The notes beneath the pieces are model-generated. The model worked only from the letters and a program-made list of their open reading frames with translations, had not been told where the DNA came from and searched no databases. This document shows, one piece after another, positions 1 to 13,315 of a DNA stretch of 64,000 nt; within the stretch, counting starts at the first letter, position 1, and each line of letters begins with the position of its first letter. Position numbers and translations under genes: made by a program. The DNA comes from Zhengitettix transpicula (lineage: Eukaryota; Arthropoda; Insecta; Orthoptera; Tetrigidae), in the NCBI GenBank assembly GCA_037074705.1, contig CM073592.1:51010129-51074128 (forward strand), in the 5' to 3' direction.

Positions 1-2
1 AG

Positions 3-545
3 TTTACAACAAGTAGTAATTTATATGCTCATATTGCACAAGATCACTGTTCTCAAACTCGGAATTGTCCCATCTGTAAAAAGAAGTTTACTAACAGTAA
101 AGGAGTCCAAGAACATGTTAGAGTTCACAGTAATTTTCGACCTTATCGTTGTGTTAATTGTTTTGCAGCATTTAGAACACGAGCAGCTGTTGTTCAACAT
201 TCACTTCTTCACTCTGCAGCTAAAAAATTAAAATGCCCTTTCTGCCCCAAATATTTCAAAAACAAAGTTGCATTAAATACTCACAAAAGTACTCACACCA
301 AGCCACACCATTGTGCTGAATGTAATAGAGGATTTGCTGTGGTAAGCCAGTTACGGCAGCACATGGGATTTCATGAAGAAGGAAGCAAATACCTTAAATA
401 TGAATGTTCAATATGTGGTGCTTCATATGCAAGAGAATTTGGACTAAAAAGGCACTTGAAAACTCACAATGATGATGATACTCAATCATTTGAAAATGTT
501 GACAAAAATTCAATGGACAGTAAGTCAGCTACAAAGAATAATTAA
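3..545 (+). CDS. C2H2 zinc-finger protein, 3' terminal part
   Basis: The reading frame is open from the left edge of the window and ends at a TAA (543-545), so this is the C-terminal part of a larger gene. Five consecutive C2H2 fingers are visible, starting with CPICKKKF, CVNCFAAF, CPFCPKYF, CAECNRGF and CSICGASY; each has CxxC, the hydrophobic core and HxxxH. A His pair at the left edge (LYAHIAQDH) is probably the end of one more finger. A short acidic and polar tail (DDDTQSF) follows the last finger. Some linkers are irregular rather than TGEKP-like, which is common in arthropod zinc-finger proteins. It is probably a nuclear DNA-binding protein; target and orthologue are not identifiable. 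An internal ATG at 339 is not the true start. The missing N-terminus lies outside the window. Confidence 0.88.
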   Translation, partial: FTTSSNLYAHIAQDHCSQTRNCPICKKKFTNSKGVQEHVRVHSNFRPYRCVNCFAAFRTRAAVVQHSLLHSAAKKLKCPFCPKYFKNKVALNTHKSTHTKPHHCAECNRGFAVVSQLRQHMGFHEEGSKYLKYECSICGASYAREFGLKRHLKTHNDDDTQSFENVDKNSMDSKSATKNN

Positions 546-3500
546 TTCAACTCAGTTCAGCAAATTAATGTCAATTATATAAATGTTAAATCATTCTTAA
601 ATGTGCATTTGTTTTGATGTAATTAATTATTAAGAAAACTGTTCTTTACAACTATGAAGCAGAATCATGCCCTTGATTAAATCTGTATTGTGTATTTTGT
701 TAAATCTGTACATATTTCGTGATATTTTTTATGTAAATATTTTATTTACAAGTTTCACAAAATATGTGATCTAATTAAAACAGTATTAGCTACAATTTTT
801 GTTTGTACTACCAAAACATTTATTTAAAATGTTCATCATTATGTTTTGTATTTTAGATATTGTTATTACTGAGCAATTAAAATTATGTTATTTGAAGCAT
901 TTGAAATTGGGTTCATAAAACACCTAAGGTTAATCTAAAAATAAACTTGGATTAGCATGTGTTATTTTAATTGAAATAGTTAATAACATAATTTTAAGCA
1001 GTATCTTAGTACTCATATAATTGCATATCTAATTATGATATGTGGATATATACCAGAAATTGTTACTTGGAATATTATCTTTTCAAGAATAAAGAAATAT
1101 GTTTATAATTATTTTTTGCTCTTGATTTTGAAGTATTTTCGTAAAAGCAATATAAATTGTGTGGCACAAAAATTAATTCCCATTATTTTACTACTAACTG
1201 TAGCCAGAGTTTATTTTCATTTGAGTCCTAACATCTATTGACAAAAATTGCCATGATATTTTTAGTTAATTCATAACTGCAAAACCCAGATTTAATTTAG
1301 TTATATGTGTGATTTGAAGAATCATGATAACTAACAATGGTAGAGAGAATTTAGACAAAGTGATATGGTGAGGGGAAATAATATAAGAATTAGAATTTGA
1401 CAATGTGATATGATCAAAAGAGAGAGAGAGGACTGGAATTTTGAAGTGAAAACCTGTGTTTGTCTTTAGTGAATGAAAAACCACTATATAGACATTATAT
1501 ACACAGAAAATAGATGTTTAGGCATTATACACCCGAGTGGTCAGAAGCAATCTTTAGTAGTGTTACATTTCCTTTTGGTAGGCCTTAGCGTTGATCATGA
1601 GTTCAAAGCCTAAAGCACCGTATTCATTTAGAACTACTACTACAATCATTAAATGACCTTGAAAGATAACGGAAGCCACCTAATTTCAACAATATACTTT
1701 TTTTATATTAAAACAAGATTTTTTTTGTCATTCATTAGCTTGTGATTGCTAAAGTGGCAACTAATAAAATTTCTACTTTTGATTAAGTGTCAGTTTCTTT
1801 ATTTCATCCCTAGCTTTATACATTATTTCAATTTTACATTTATAGGTACCAAGAAGTAGCAAGTTGTATCGAGATAAGATGCACAGTGGTTCAGTCCCCT
1901 GTTATGTTATTGGCCAGAACTCAGTTGAATTCAAATCAGTTACAGCAACTATACTGAAAACATTGGCAAATGTAAATATATTGTGTTCAGTTCAGGATAT
2001 GTTTAACACCAAAAAAAAAAAAGTTAAAAGATAAGTACAGAGATGCAGGCCCACAAGCAAAACAATTGATGCTGCCCGCATCTCTTGTACTGTTTTTCCT
2101 GACTAGGCTTGTAGAAATGTATTTTAGTTTGGTTACTTATAGGAGGGTATAAGAAAAAGAAAACTTATAGTCGAACTAATTACTGTCATTACGATGTTTA
2201 ACGTAGTATTTCCAAAATCATTTATTTAAAATATGCCTATTTACTTAAAAATAAATCGGTTCTATTTAATTAGCCTAATTAATAAGGTATACCTAATAAT
2301 AGTAATTCTACTACCTACTATTTTGCTAAAAGCAAGAATATTTCAATTCGCGGATGTTTAATTAGTTTATGAATGAGTTCTTTTTAATTTTTAGGTGTAA
2401 AATAAAACATGTATCTATTTCTTTTATATTTGTGAAATCTGCTATTATTTATCTAGTATCCAAACTATCTAATTTTTCAGATACTATGAAATAATGGAAG
2501 TTGACATTAAATAATTCTTTATAATTTTTAACTTAGAAAACAATCTTTTTCCTGTTGCAACTGGTAAAGTAAGAAATATTATTAATCCTATTGTTGTGTT
2601 TGGAAAAGGTGTTATAATATTATTTGTGAAAAGATATAGCAAAAGTGTGTACGGATCACTAAACTGTTTTTGTATAAAATGCAACTTTAAAGCATCATTC
2701 TTCAATCCTTGAATCATCTATGTATTCCAGATGTAAATCTTCACAATCCTTTATCTAACATTCTTTAGGATAACTAAATAAAGAACTACTGAAAAAGCCA
2801 AACTCTTAATCTGAAGTTTTTAACTCTTTAAATCTTTTTTTAAGGAATGTCTAATCTAGGATCTTTTTTTTTAAAAAAAAAACTATACTTTGTAATTGAT
2901 TTTAGGGTTTAATATAACTCATATCTTACATAAATTCATCACATTTTTCATTCTGAAATTATGTCAGTTTTCTTCTTGGAAAATGAGTATTTATTGATAT
3001 GAAGTCTGCTTCAGCATTTAGTTTTTTAAGCCAATTCGGTAGCTTCTTGTAAACTCATTTCAAAGTGTTAATCTGTGAGATAATTTGTGAACTTTGGTTA
3101 AAGATGGGAATTTATGGCACATAAAAATGGGTAATTCTCCATATATAGACTTCAGAATGTTTTAAATTTTTATTAATAATCAAAATAGAATGTAAATTTT
3201 TGTTTAAAAAGTAAATTTCTTTCTTTCTTGGGAATTTAATTTTCCGTTCTTTGTCTTTATATTATACTATTGTCAATTATCGATCCTCCTTAAGTGGTTC
3301 GAACCTACAGATTTTTCCCCTCCACCTTCTACTGCGCATCTGACATGACTTGTAAATATTTTTTTCTTGCTTATATGATGATACATCGGAAAACGGGGAA
3401 TTCCCTTCGAGCGTACCTTAAGGAATATCGATTGTAAGAGCATATTCAATGATAAAAATCTGAGTGTTATTTATGCGTATCTTCTACATTTAATTGTTGT

Positions 3501-6196
3501 TTTTTTTAAAAAAAAAATTGTTGGTTTTCGAATAATTAATATACAAAATGCGAGTAAAAGTGAGGTTAAAAATGTGAATTTATGGCAGATAAAGGTATTT
3601 CTCGTGTGGAATACTGTGAGGAAAACGACATATGCACAACATTTGGTCGATAAGAGCGTATTAACTCATACGAAATTTAAACAGTAACTTGTGAAATGTA
3701 GAGATTTCAGCAACAGCTTGTCGAATGCGCTTGATATGAATTTGTTTTTAATCGTAACTCGCGAGTATTTTATATTGGGAAATTTGTCCTTGCCATATCT
3801 GTTTTTGTGTCTCGATGGAGGAAATGGCGTTGCAGCACGAATAAGCATTTAGTTTACTTAAAACCATTGAATATGTCAGTACCGTACCCCTGATTCTGTC
3901 ATTCTCTATTTTCATTCCTTATTAAAGTTGTGTTACCTATACCAAAAAATGTCCTACACGCTCAAAGATACACCAACAATCACACATATTGTCATCAGTT
4001 TCCCATCATTGGATCATTTTTACCGGCGTTGAAAATATCCTCTCAATTATTAAACGTAATTTATCATCCAACGAGCTATTCCTAAATTCTCGCATAGTAT
4101 TGACAATAAATAGCATCTTTACATCTTCGAAAAATATTTTTTTCATCATCCAGCTGATCTCTCAATTGGTAAACCCAATTACATTTTCCACCACAATTAT
4201 TCACAGCGAGAATTTATTCCATCAAACCATATTCCAAAATCCTCAGTTCATATTCTCCATTTGGCATATTCCCTATACTAATTAACTAACGCTCAAGATT
4301 GAATTTTCCTATTGAATTAAGAGAACTACAGTTATATCAACCTCCTGCAAATGAAACCCGTGCCACTGAATGTAAAAAGATCGTCCATATTTGAGTCTCC
4401 ACTGCAAGAAAGCTAAGGATACCATAGCATACTATAAGGATGAATTAATTTTATTGAGGCTGTAAATAAAGCGGTTTTAAATCAGGAGACAGGCCATAAC
4501 CTTATCTCAGAAACCAATCAGTTCAGCAATCAAAATCTACGTAAACATGAATCGAATCTAGTCAATCTTAAATAATTATCCTAGTGCAGTACTCTATAAA
4601 GTATGTCACACAGAAATTTAAATAAAATTAATAATAAATCGTATGTACAAAAACCTTCTCTAAAAGACGCGCCGACGCTTAAACAATTCTAATTTCAAAA
4701 TAACGTTCCCTTCTCAATATACAATACAGGACTAATAAGTCAAACTACTTGTCAAATATTACTTGATGGATGTGAGTGTCGAAAATATGCATGCGAGTAG
4801 ATTAAACCAACGTTTAGAGAAAGCCGTACAACCTAATCTAAGTTTATGTTGGTTTATCGTTTATAAATCATACCAACATTAAAATGAGTTCCGAAGTAGG
4901 CATAAACCTAATAACTTTCATATTATGTTCCTTTTGTTTTGTTTCTATTACTTTAATGATGGATTTACACATCATGCTTTCAGTATCACTTAAGCAGAAC
5001 ACTTTTTGAGAGCTGATCCTACACGTCGAGTTAATTGACGCACCATCTGTCTTTGATAATAGTCCCCCTGATAATGTTTTCTGATTATCTATCCTGTCCA
5101 TAGTCTGCTGTAGGACCTGAAGACTGTTCATCTTGTGAGAACTTCCGATTTAACAGTGAGTTAGTACAAATGTCAACATTTTATTTCGTCATTGTTGTTG
5201 TTTTTTTCATTCATTTTTAAGTAGGTTTACTGATAGTGCACCATTTCTTTTTTTGGATACATTTCCTTAAAATTACTAATTATGATTTAAAAATATGGTA
5301 GACCTATAAAATATGTATAGTATTTATTTTAACACAAATAAGTTAATTAAAACGTGATTTGTGTAACAAAATATGATGTGTACACGACTCAGTTTGTAGT
5401 GTTAATGCTTTGATCTTTTGTTTGTGTTTAATAATTTTTTTGGGTTGGCTTCGGGATGCACAAAAAGCGGCCATTTTTTTTTCGGCTCCGAATACGTCAT
5501 CTAATAATTTAAGACAAACACGCTGGCAAAATAACAGTAAAATCGTACTTTTTGGGGTATAACTATGCTATTATATTTAATTGATTTTTCTATGTCGGGA
5601 AATACGCATTCAGTTTAATAATTTTTGAGAAACGAATTTTATATTTTCTAAAGTTATTTTGAGTTATTTTTTTTATTACTCTATGACCCTACAACAGCAC
5701 TTTGACAAATTCGAACACTAAAATACCGATAGCCGTTTGCTTCACTATTAAAAGCTATTCCACTTTTAAATGTTCAACCTACAATGCCTTTTTTGATCAT
5801 TCTCAATCTTTTCAGTCTTCTTTCTCCAGGTTTCGATCTTGTTTCATTATACTGACATATTCCATTTTTTCTATTACCTCTATCGCCTTCTTAATGGTTA
5901 TCATCCCAACAATTCTTTTGGCCATCTTCCCAGAACAATTCGTCGGACATAGCCGTACACACATAGTCGCATCTACATTTAAACACTGTATATTGTATAA
6001 AATATCTGACCATGCCCGTGGCCGACGAGCTACTAGCCTTGAACATGCACAGAGTCCGTATGTCATATGTGAAACGTTAAAACGGGACGATACAAAATGT
6101 CCAAAATACAGGGCAGATTATTGAATGTATGTAATTTCTATCAGGCGATTTGAAAACTTCTTTGAATTAAATTGAATTTCCGTTAAAAATACCATC
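546..6196. other. AT-rich 3' UTR and intergenic DNA
   Basis: This holds the zinc-finger 3' UTR, with AATAAA-like signals near 943 and 1090, and then AT-rich DNA without a recognisable gene. A tract at 1845-2025 follows a good acceptor-like sequence and ends in a run of A; it could be a decayed retroposed transcript, but I cannot identify it. Unrecognised open frames at 4868-5131 (-) and 5702-6124 (+) have no family motif and I do not call them genes. Confidence 0.5.
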
Positions 6197-6361
6197 GGCC
6201 GGGTAGGATCCTTAAACTATAGCCCGTGGCCCCTAGTTAACCCTTGGCTACCTTCCTCTACCCTTCCGCACCCCCCCCCCTTTCAAATCCTTTCCTATGT
6301 TATTAAAGGGGAGTTGCCACCATGTGGATTACCCTCATGTAGCCTGTTACTCTAAAAAAAA
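6197..6361 (+). repeat. LINE-like 3' tail, copy 1
   Basis: This 165-bp segment starts at the GGGTAGGATCC motif, runs through the AACCCTTGGCTACC motif and a C-rich stretch, and ends in GTAGCCTGTTACTC followed by A7. The same sequence with the same 3' end but different 5' breakpoints recurs at 19956, 20375, 23444, 44531, 48773 and 52131. A fixed A-ending 3' terminus with variable 5' truncation is the pattern of a non-LTR retrotransposon tail; no ORF of the parent element is present here. Confidence 0.7.
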
Positions 6362-6917
6362 CGAATACCATCAGTAAAAAAATAGTATTCATACATCTAT
6401 ACAGCAAGTACAAAGCAGTGTCAAAATCAGATCACAATTTAAGATGCTCAATAAAAATATAAACGAAAAATATTTTGAATCAACCATCACAAATAAGGAA
6501 ATGTTTATGGCTCTACTGACATGCAGGATAGTTTCTATTGAAAATTTCCAAATGAAAATGTTAAATTAAAATAAATAAAGTTCACAATGGAATTAAAAAA
6601 GTTAAAAATTATTAAAACCAAAGTCTAGAATTAATGAATTATTATAAACACGCTGGATATTAGCGTTATTATTACAGGTCATACAAGTATCTTGATAAAA
6701 ATCTTTCATTGAAACCGGCAATACAAACTGCCCTTGTTCCCGTCAATTTATGCCTACATCTTTTCCTGTTCTTCACTTAGATCTGCATTTGTTGTTGTCA
6801 TGTAGGCTATCCATTCTGAGGTTGCTATTTTAAAAGTTTCCTGACCACGAACATTTTATGCAAATGAGTTTTCAGCATATTGTGCAAAATTTAATCCAAT
6901 AACAAATTTATGCAACT

Positions 6918-6920
<3 letters not shown>

Positions 6921-6970
<50 letters not shown>
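6921..6970. repeat. (TA)n microsatellite
   Basis: About 25 TA units. Similar tracts lie at 8557-8598, 8815-8868, 19700-19773, 45895-45938, 46602-46648, 52902-52925 and 55849-55913. Confidence 0.95.
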
Positions 6971-6972
<2 letters not shown>

Positions 6973-8290
6973 GAATAAAGCTGAATAAACATGATGTTCG
7001 TATACTATGAAAACAAAACAACTAATTTCTTCTATATATTATCTAAGAATAAAAGAAACATTTTTTAATGTGCAGAAATTAAACTAGAATTGTAATGTGA
7101 TTTAATTGTTTGGAATTAACAAGGAAATGAAATGTTTTTAATGGTCAAAAGCAGACTGTTAGAATTATGTGGAATATAAAGTACAAAATATAATGTAATG
7201 GGATCTTAAAACATGTTGCCGTACTGACTCCCTAGAGAGAAATATTTCTTTAATATTGAGTCAATACAATATAAACCAAAAATATAAAAATAACAAAAAT
7301 TTAGATTACAGAAACAAAATGTTTTTCAAAAATGTCCTTAAAATATATACAAATAATTAAAAACCAGAATCAAATGTCTGCTTTCACACAAATTTCTAGA
7401 TTTATAATATACTGGCTGATTTTATTCCATTGCCTAGGGTTTTATTGATCCAATGATATATTAGACAGTAAAAGGAATAAATTCTATACACAATGTATAA
7501 TTGCTCCAAACATGATTAAAAGCAATAATTTGAGTTTCAACTCACTGAGCAAGAATAAAAAAAATCTGTTGCATACCTACCTTTTTGTGAACAACATAAA
7601 GTTATCTGTGGGAGAAACATGTAGAACTTAAGTCTGGAGTTCTTAAAAGGTTACCCCTATGACTTTTTGATTGTATGTATTAATTAACTTAAACTGGAGA
7701 TTTACTGGAATTTTCATCTCCTCCTTTGAAGATATTGATTTAAATAATATTTCTCTGAATCTTATTTAAACACAGCATTCTAAGAGTTTCTACTTAACTA
7801 AACGCAGACTTAAATCTCATCAGGGCTGTCATATTGTGTTGGTAATTCAAATTAGACGATTTCATTACTAATCTCCCATGTCCCACCATTGACAATTAGG
7901 ATTAATATGGCTTAACTGACATTGTGTCACCATTTTACTAAGTTATCCCGAAAACTATAGATTTGACACTAATATGTTGTTTATACATTATTTTTATTTA
8001 TCACACCACTACTATCATCAACTGTAAGTCATGTGTACCAAGTATGGTTGAAATTGCTCCATGAATTTTAGAGTTATGCTGGAACATACACCCATACAAT
8101 AATGCCACATACACTAATATATTATTATAAATTAATATTTATACACATAATATGAAATGTTCATTATATTAGTTACAAATGTAACTTTTGATACTATCTG
8201 CACTATAAAGACTATTTACTATGTACTTATGCAAACATATTATCAAACATTGCTGTTGTAATGATTTGGGTCAACAATATGTACATAATT
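6971..8290. other. AT-rich intergenic DNA
   Basis: No coding exon, RNA gene or repeat that I recognise. Confidence 0.5.
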
Positions 8291-8520
8291 GTGATATTGA
8301 TATGGAAAGGAAAGAGAGATAACTTATGGCTTACCTGAAAGTGAAGTACGGTGTAGTCATAGGGAACTGAAGATTGTTCTTAAAAATTTCAGAGGCTTCC
8401 TGAAGGAGGAGGCTGAGAGCCTCCAAAAATTTTAAGAACAACCTTCGGTTCCCTATGGCACCGTACTTCACTTTCAGGTAAGCCACAAGCTCTTTCCTTT
8501 CCTTTCCATACCAATATCAC
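8291..8520. mobile_element. Fold-back (palindromic) MITE-like element
   Basis: The two halves are imperfect inverted complements. The left half runs from GTGATATTGATATGG through CTTACCTGAAAGTGAAGT, and the right half returns the same sequence in reverse complement, ending in CCATACCAATATCAC. The arms are about 105-110 bp around a short centre that is itself palindromic. No ORF is present. A diverged single-arm relative lies at 10226-10300, inside an intron of the GPCR, so this is a dispersed family. I see no convincing target-site duplication. Confidence 0.75.
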
Positions 8521-8549
8521 TAATATTTTTGACAATGTCATATCCTTAC

Positions 8550-8597
<48 letters not shown>

Positions 8598-8600
<3 letters not shown>

Positions 8601-8813
8601 TTAAGGCGTCTGTGTACTAAGCAGAATACGTGGGTTCAAGTCCCGCCTGGGTCAAATATTTTCAGTCTTTCCTTCTTCTTCCATCCTTCTCTCTGCTTTG
8701 AACATATGCTTTTCTATGTGCGTAATTCTTCGCCCGAGCATATGAATTCAAATAAAGTGCAATCCTCCTATTTCTCCTATTTATTTCTATCCTTCCTCAC
8801 TATCCAAGTTTGA

Positions 8814-8814
<1 letters not shown>
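8598..8814 (+). mobile_element. tRNA-headed SINE candidate
   Basis: An A-box match (TGGTTAAGGCG, 8598) and a B-box match (GGTTCAAGTCC, 8633) are 35 bp apart, as in a tRNA-derived RNA polymerase III promoter. No acceptor-stem pairing closes it, so it is not a functional tRNA gene. The body continues as unrelated pyrimidine-rich sequence to about 8814. (TA)n tracts flank it on both sides (8557-8598 and 8815-8868), so exact ends cannot be set. Confidence 0.55.
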
Positions 8815-8871
<57 letters not shown>

Positions 8872-8873
8872 AA

Positions 8874-11800
8874 ATGAGATTTCTTACATATGGAATTATA
8901 TATTTCACAGGAAAGATGTGTATTTTGCGAAAGCTTCCGTCTCTTCCAAAGCCTTGTGAAGATATATTAAAAAATGGAAATTTTTCTTTATTGGGATGCA
9001 ACTTTACAAGTATGCTCCCTCCTGTGGTAAATGAAGTTATGGATGTGCAGAATTCATACCACCCAAACCTTAATGTTGCAGTTGACGTAAGTATCTATGT
9101 GTTTAATTCACAATCACACTTACTAAAAAAACTTCCAACATTTCTATAGGAATATTTATGCTATTGCTTTAGTTAATTTTAAAAGTTTTTCAAAGTGAAG
9201 TTTACGTGTATTGAGTCCTTATAATTGAATATATATTTAGATAATGACTATGAGAATGAGTAGTCATCTTTAGATCAATCAATTTAAATTTTGTTTTCCT
9301 TATGAATTAAGTTTTAGTTTTATTAAACTTTCTAAAAAGTTGCCTTGCATTATAATTACTACTAATAATCCTTGCTGTACATAATTGGTTTGTTTCTTAT
9401 TTCATGTTCATTAAATAATTTTAAGTTTTTAAAAGTTAATAAATTAATTATAAAGTAATAATTGAGTTTACCTTTAAATTGCATATTTATAACAGTAAAT
9501 GAAACCAGTAAACAAATATTGTTTCTGTAACTAATTTTTCAATACATTTTATGGCGGGTTATTTTAAATTTTCAGTTCAATTATTCTGATCATGGTTTTC
9601 CAAATGAAATATGGGACCACCGACCTGACTGGGAAATTGCAACCAAAATTATAATTATTGTTCCATTTATTATAATTGGAGTTGTTGGCAATGCTGTTGT
9701 AGTCAGTGTTGTCATTCATAATAAGAGCTTGCGCACTCCAACTAACTTACTCCTGGCAAACATGGCAACTGCTGATTTACTTACTCTTCTGATTTGTCCT
9801 GTACTGTTTTTATGTTCAGACCTATTCCAAAATTATATAACTGGGAAATTTGGCTGCAAGACTGAAGGATTTTTTAATTGTGAGTGTAATTATTCATACA
9901 AATGTTTGTGCTATACATTCTTCAAACTATATAGCATATTATTTTCCATACAGGCACACTACTACTCACTGCTGTTGCAAACTTGTGTGGTGTGAGTTAT
10001 GACCGCTTGACTGCTATTGCTTTACCACCAGAAGCAAAATTAAACCGTCACAGCACTCATGTTTTGATGATAGTTACATGGCTTATTGGATTTATTTCTG
10101 CATTACCTCTTGTAATTTTTAGAAATTATACAGTAAGTAAAATTGGGAGCTGCATTATCACTATTCACAATATCAGATGATTATTTAAGAATTGAATGCC
10201 TATACATTGTCAAAATAATTAAAATATTGGTAGGGAAAGGAAAGAGAGAAAGCCTGTGACTTTCCTGAAATTGAATTTTGGCGTCACCATTCTGAACAGG
10301 TGTTTGCCTCCTTTTTCAAGAGAGAGTCACACCACATGCCAGCTGACCATCCAGTGTTAATTAAAATAGCATAAAATATTTTTCTGCCATAAAATTTTCT
10401 CTAATTATTTAATAACTTGTATTTTTATCAATTAATAAGAACAAAACATATCTTCAATGAAATTTGCTTTGATGAGTAATATTATTAAAATAAAGAAACA
10501 CGAAAAAGCTGCTTTTTTAATATTTTTGTTATTTGTGAAATTAGAAGTTAATATTTGAAATATTTACTAATTGAATTAATAATTACTAATTGCAGGAAAG
10601 GCAATGGAATAATTTTCAGGAAAAGTATTGCTCTGAAGACAAAGACATATCACCAATCTATTGGCAAATCATTCTTACATTGTTGGTGTGGATTCCTCTT
10701 GGTTTGACCACAATTTGTTATACTACCATATTCATTAAGGTATGATAACACAGAAGTCAATTTAATTTGCAGAAGTTTTTTTTGTGTGAATTAGTATATT
10801 AATGTTTTTGTTACTGTAATAATAATGCAATTGTTTTTTATCAGTTAAACATGATGTCAAGTACTTCATCTTAAAAATGTTTACACTTGTCAATATCCTA
10901 ATTAATTTACACTATATATTTGAACTATGTTTTATTTCCTGCTATTTTTAATCCTTACCCATAACTTGTATTTTGATTTTAACTAGCCAAGGTACTTATT
11001 TAGATTAATTTTCATCAAATTTCCTTTCTAGCCATTTTTTTTACTAATAATATGGTCATTTTTAATTGTCAAAAGAATACTTTGAAACTGTCATTTAAAT
11101 TTCTCTGCTATTGTTCAATACTTTTAATTCTTTATCATGTTATTAATAATAAAATTTTTACTTTATCACCCTGCCATGATATATTGGTATTTTTATGTAT
11201 TACTGGAGCAGCCATAAATTTATTCTGGGATTATTTAGTATTAAAATATTTTTATTAGTCACACTGAACTGAATGTTTTGAAGATTTTGGTGTAGGGTGA
11301 CACTAGTTGATACTAGTAGTAGAAATTTTGTCAAAGATGAAACATTCAGAGTAAAAGTACCAAAATTTATATGTTTTTATCTACTCCAAATGAGATGTTT
11401 AATACACCAAGCTACTGCAGTCTAAAACTTTGAACACAAAATTGATGTTATGAGATTATATAGAAGTTGACACATTTAGTGTCTTGACATGCCTTCCAAG
11501 CATGCTCCAGGTCTACAAAAATACATGTTTTCATTGTGAATAAGGTTTGAAGCTGTGTGCTTCATGAAGGGAATAATCTAGTATGTTTGCATTATAATTC
11601 AAAATAAAATAATATTATTTATTACAGCTTCATCAGTATGAAAAGAAAGTGAAGCAGAAACATCAGCAAGTTTTTGTAAACTATAAGATGCGCGTAGCAC
11701 GAACCACATTCATTATACTTCTGGTATTCATTTCTTGCAGAGGTCCATATACAGCTCTTATTTATGAAAGAGCCCTGTTGCTCAAGACAAATAATAGAAA

Positions 11801-12729
11801 TCAGGTTTGTATTTCATTTGTTGAGTAAGTATAAAATAATCAATTTCTTTCCATAGCTTATCTATAGATAACTCCACAAATTTACAGCAAACATATGACC
11901 ATACTATGAGACGATGCCTTAATGATTACTAGGTTTCCTTTTGACATTATAGCAATAAGGCAAAACATTATATTTTTATTAAATACACCTGTGTATTTTA
12001 TGTGATTGACAACTATATTGAAAAAAATGTTTGAGAAATAAATCTTTGTGTGTTCAATCTTTCCAAAAATGTCCCACAAGCAAGTCTTCTAGAATGTGAA
12101 ACTAATTTAATGAGAAAAAAAGAATATAAAAGCTTCAATATGAAATTATAAAATGACAATATTAACTTTTATAATAGTACACACAGCTTCTGTGGGGACT
12201 GTGCAGAGAAGTTTTAATAACATTAAATATTATAAAACCTGCCACATTTTGCTTCAGAAACTTGTTAAATGAATTATTATTGCACTGTTATAATCATGAA
12301 TATTTAATTAAAAAGTTTAACTAGACAATATAAGCTAAAAATATATTTGTTTCCTAAATAATTTAAATACTTAACTTTTTTTGTTCTTTATAGGTTACAG
12401 CTGATTTTCACATACTTTGGTTTGTCTCCAGATACTTATTGTTTATTAATGCAGCTTTAAATCCAATTATTTATGGTTTTACAAATGAAAGTTTTCGAAG
12501 GGCATTTCATTTGTTGCCAGTTTCAAAATGGTTGTGTGGTAAAATAAATACAGATGTACAAACTCCTCTTAAAGCTGCCAAGCATGGTGACCTAATTGAA
12601 TGCCTGAGTCCAGTGCAGACGAGTCTCAAAGTAATAAAAGGAGGCAAAACTAGTGATGAACCCCAACACTGGTTTGTGCAACCAAGGAGATACAACTTGG
12701 ATACTTTATCAACAAACCTGTATATGTGA
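8874..12729 (+). CDS. Class A (rhodopsin-like) peptide-type GPCR
   Basis: Six exons fit in phase: 8874-9086, 9576-9879, 9954-10132, 10596-10739, 11628-11804 and 12394-12729, all with GT-AG introns, giving about 450 residues. Met15 (8916) is an alternative start, because an acceptor-like TTTCACAG directly precedes it. The extracellular N-terminus has NFS and NFT glycosylation sites. TM1 carries GN (N110) and TM2 D138; C165 can pair with C244 in the second extracellular loop. The TM3 end is DRL (189-191) instead of DRY, TM4 has W215, TM6 reads FISCRGP (314-320) and TM7 NPIIY (362-366). A Cys in KWLCGK may be palmitoylated. The family couples extracellular ligands, mostly neuropeptides, to G proteins; the ligand here is unknown. 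Arg318 replaces the usual toggle Trp. It is convergent with SmydA-8-like gene A. Confidence 0.88.
10226..10300. repeat. Single-arm relative of the 8291-8520 fold-back element
   Basis: The sequence matches one arm of the palindrome at 8291-8520 (GGGAAAGGAAAGAGAG, then a diverged CTTTCCTGAAATTGAA in place of CTTACCTGAAAGTGAA). It lies in the GPCR intron between 10132 and 10596. Confidence 0.5.
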
Positions 12730-13315
12730 ATAAAGAGCCAAAATATAATTATACACTTTTTTAGGAATATGAATTTAAAAACATTTGCAACATAATTATT
12801 TATGAAAAATAGCATGAAATTAATATTTTAATTCATAAAACATAAAAGTTTCTGTTGAAATTTCAAGGAAAATAGTTTTTGTTAAAATAATACATATTTT
12901 ATATTTATCATACATCACAAGTGATTAATTTAATTACTTATTCTCATAATAATAACATCTTTATTGTAATTTTATATGGAAGGTATCATTTTTGCATAAC
13001 TATATTTTCTCTGCTAAAATGCATTGGTGCAAATTTTTTTTGGAGTGTTCCTTCTAGCTCAACATATGGAAAAGTTGTGTACATTAATGCATTTAAGTTC
13101 AGGTCTTTTTATTTTCACACACAAAAAAATAGAAAATTAAATAAAAAATATTTTTACAAATAAGTAAAAAAATTTATTCAGAATATAGAACGCCATTTCT
13201 GTACAATACAAACATTTATGTGGTAACCTTGTCAATTAATTAAGCATGTGAAATATATCTCTTCAATAAATATTTGAATTAATTAACAAACCCCAAAATA
13301 TATTAAATTATGAAT

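Noticed and set aside
3290..3330. GGTTCGAACC resembling a tRNA B box
   Set aside because: It is a palindromic 10-mer with no A box at the right distance.
4868..5131. 87-residue open frame on minus
   Set aside because: No family motif, no matching splice sites on both sides and no neighbouring exon.
5702..6124. 140-residue open frame on plus, with an overlapping minus frame
   Set aside because: Composition is not protein-like on plus. The minus frame faintly suggests a DNA-binding transposase fragment, but not enough to call.
8598..8656. Possible true tRNA gene
   Set aside because: Box A and B are good but the acceptor stem cannot form, so it is reported as a SINE head.
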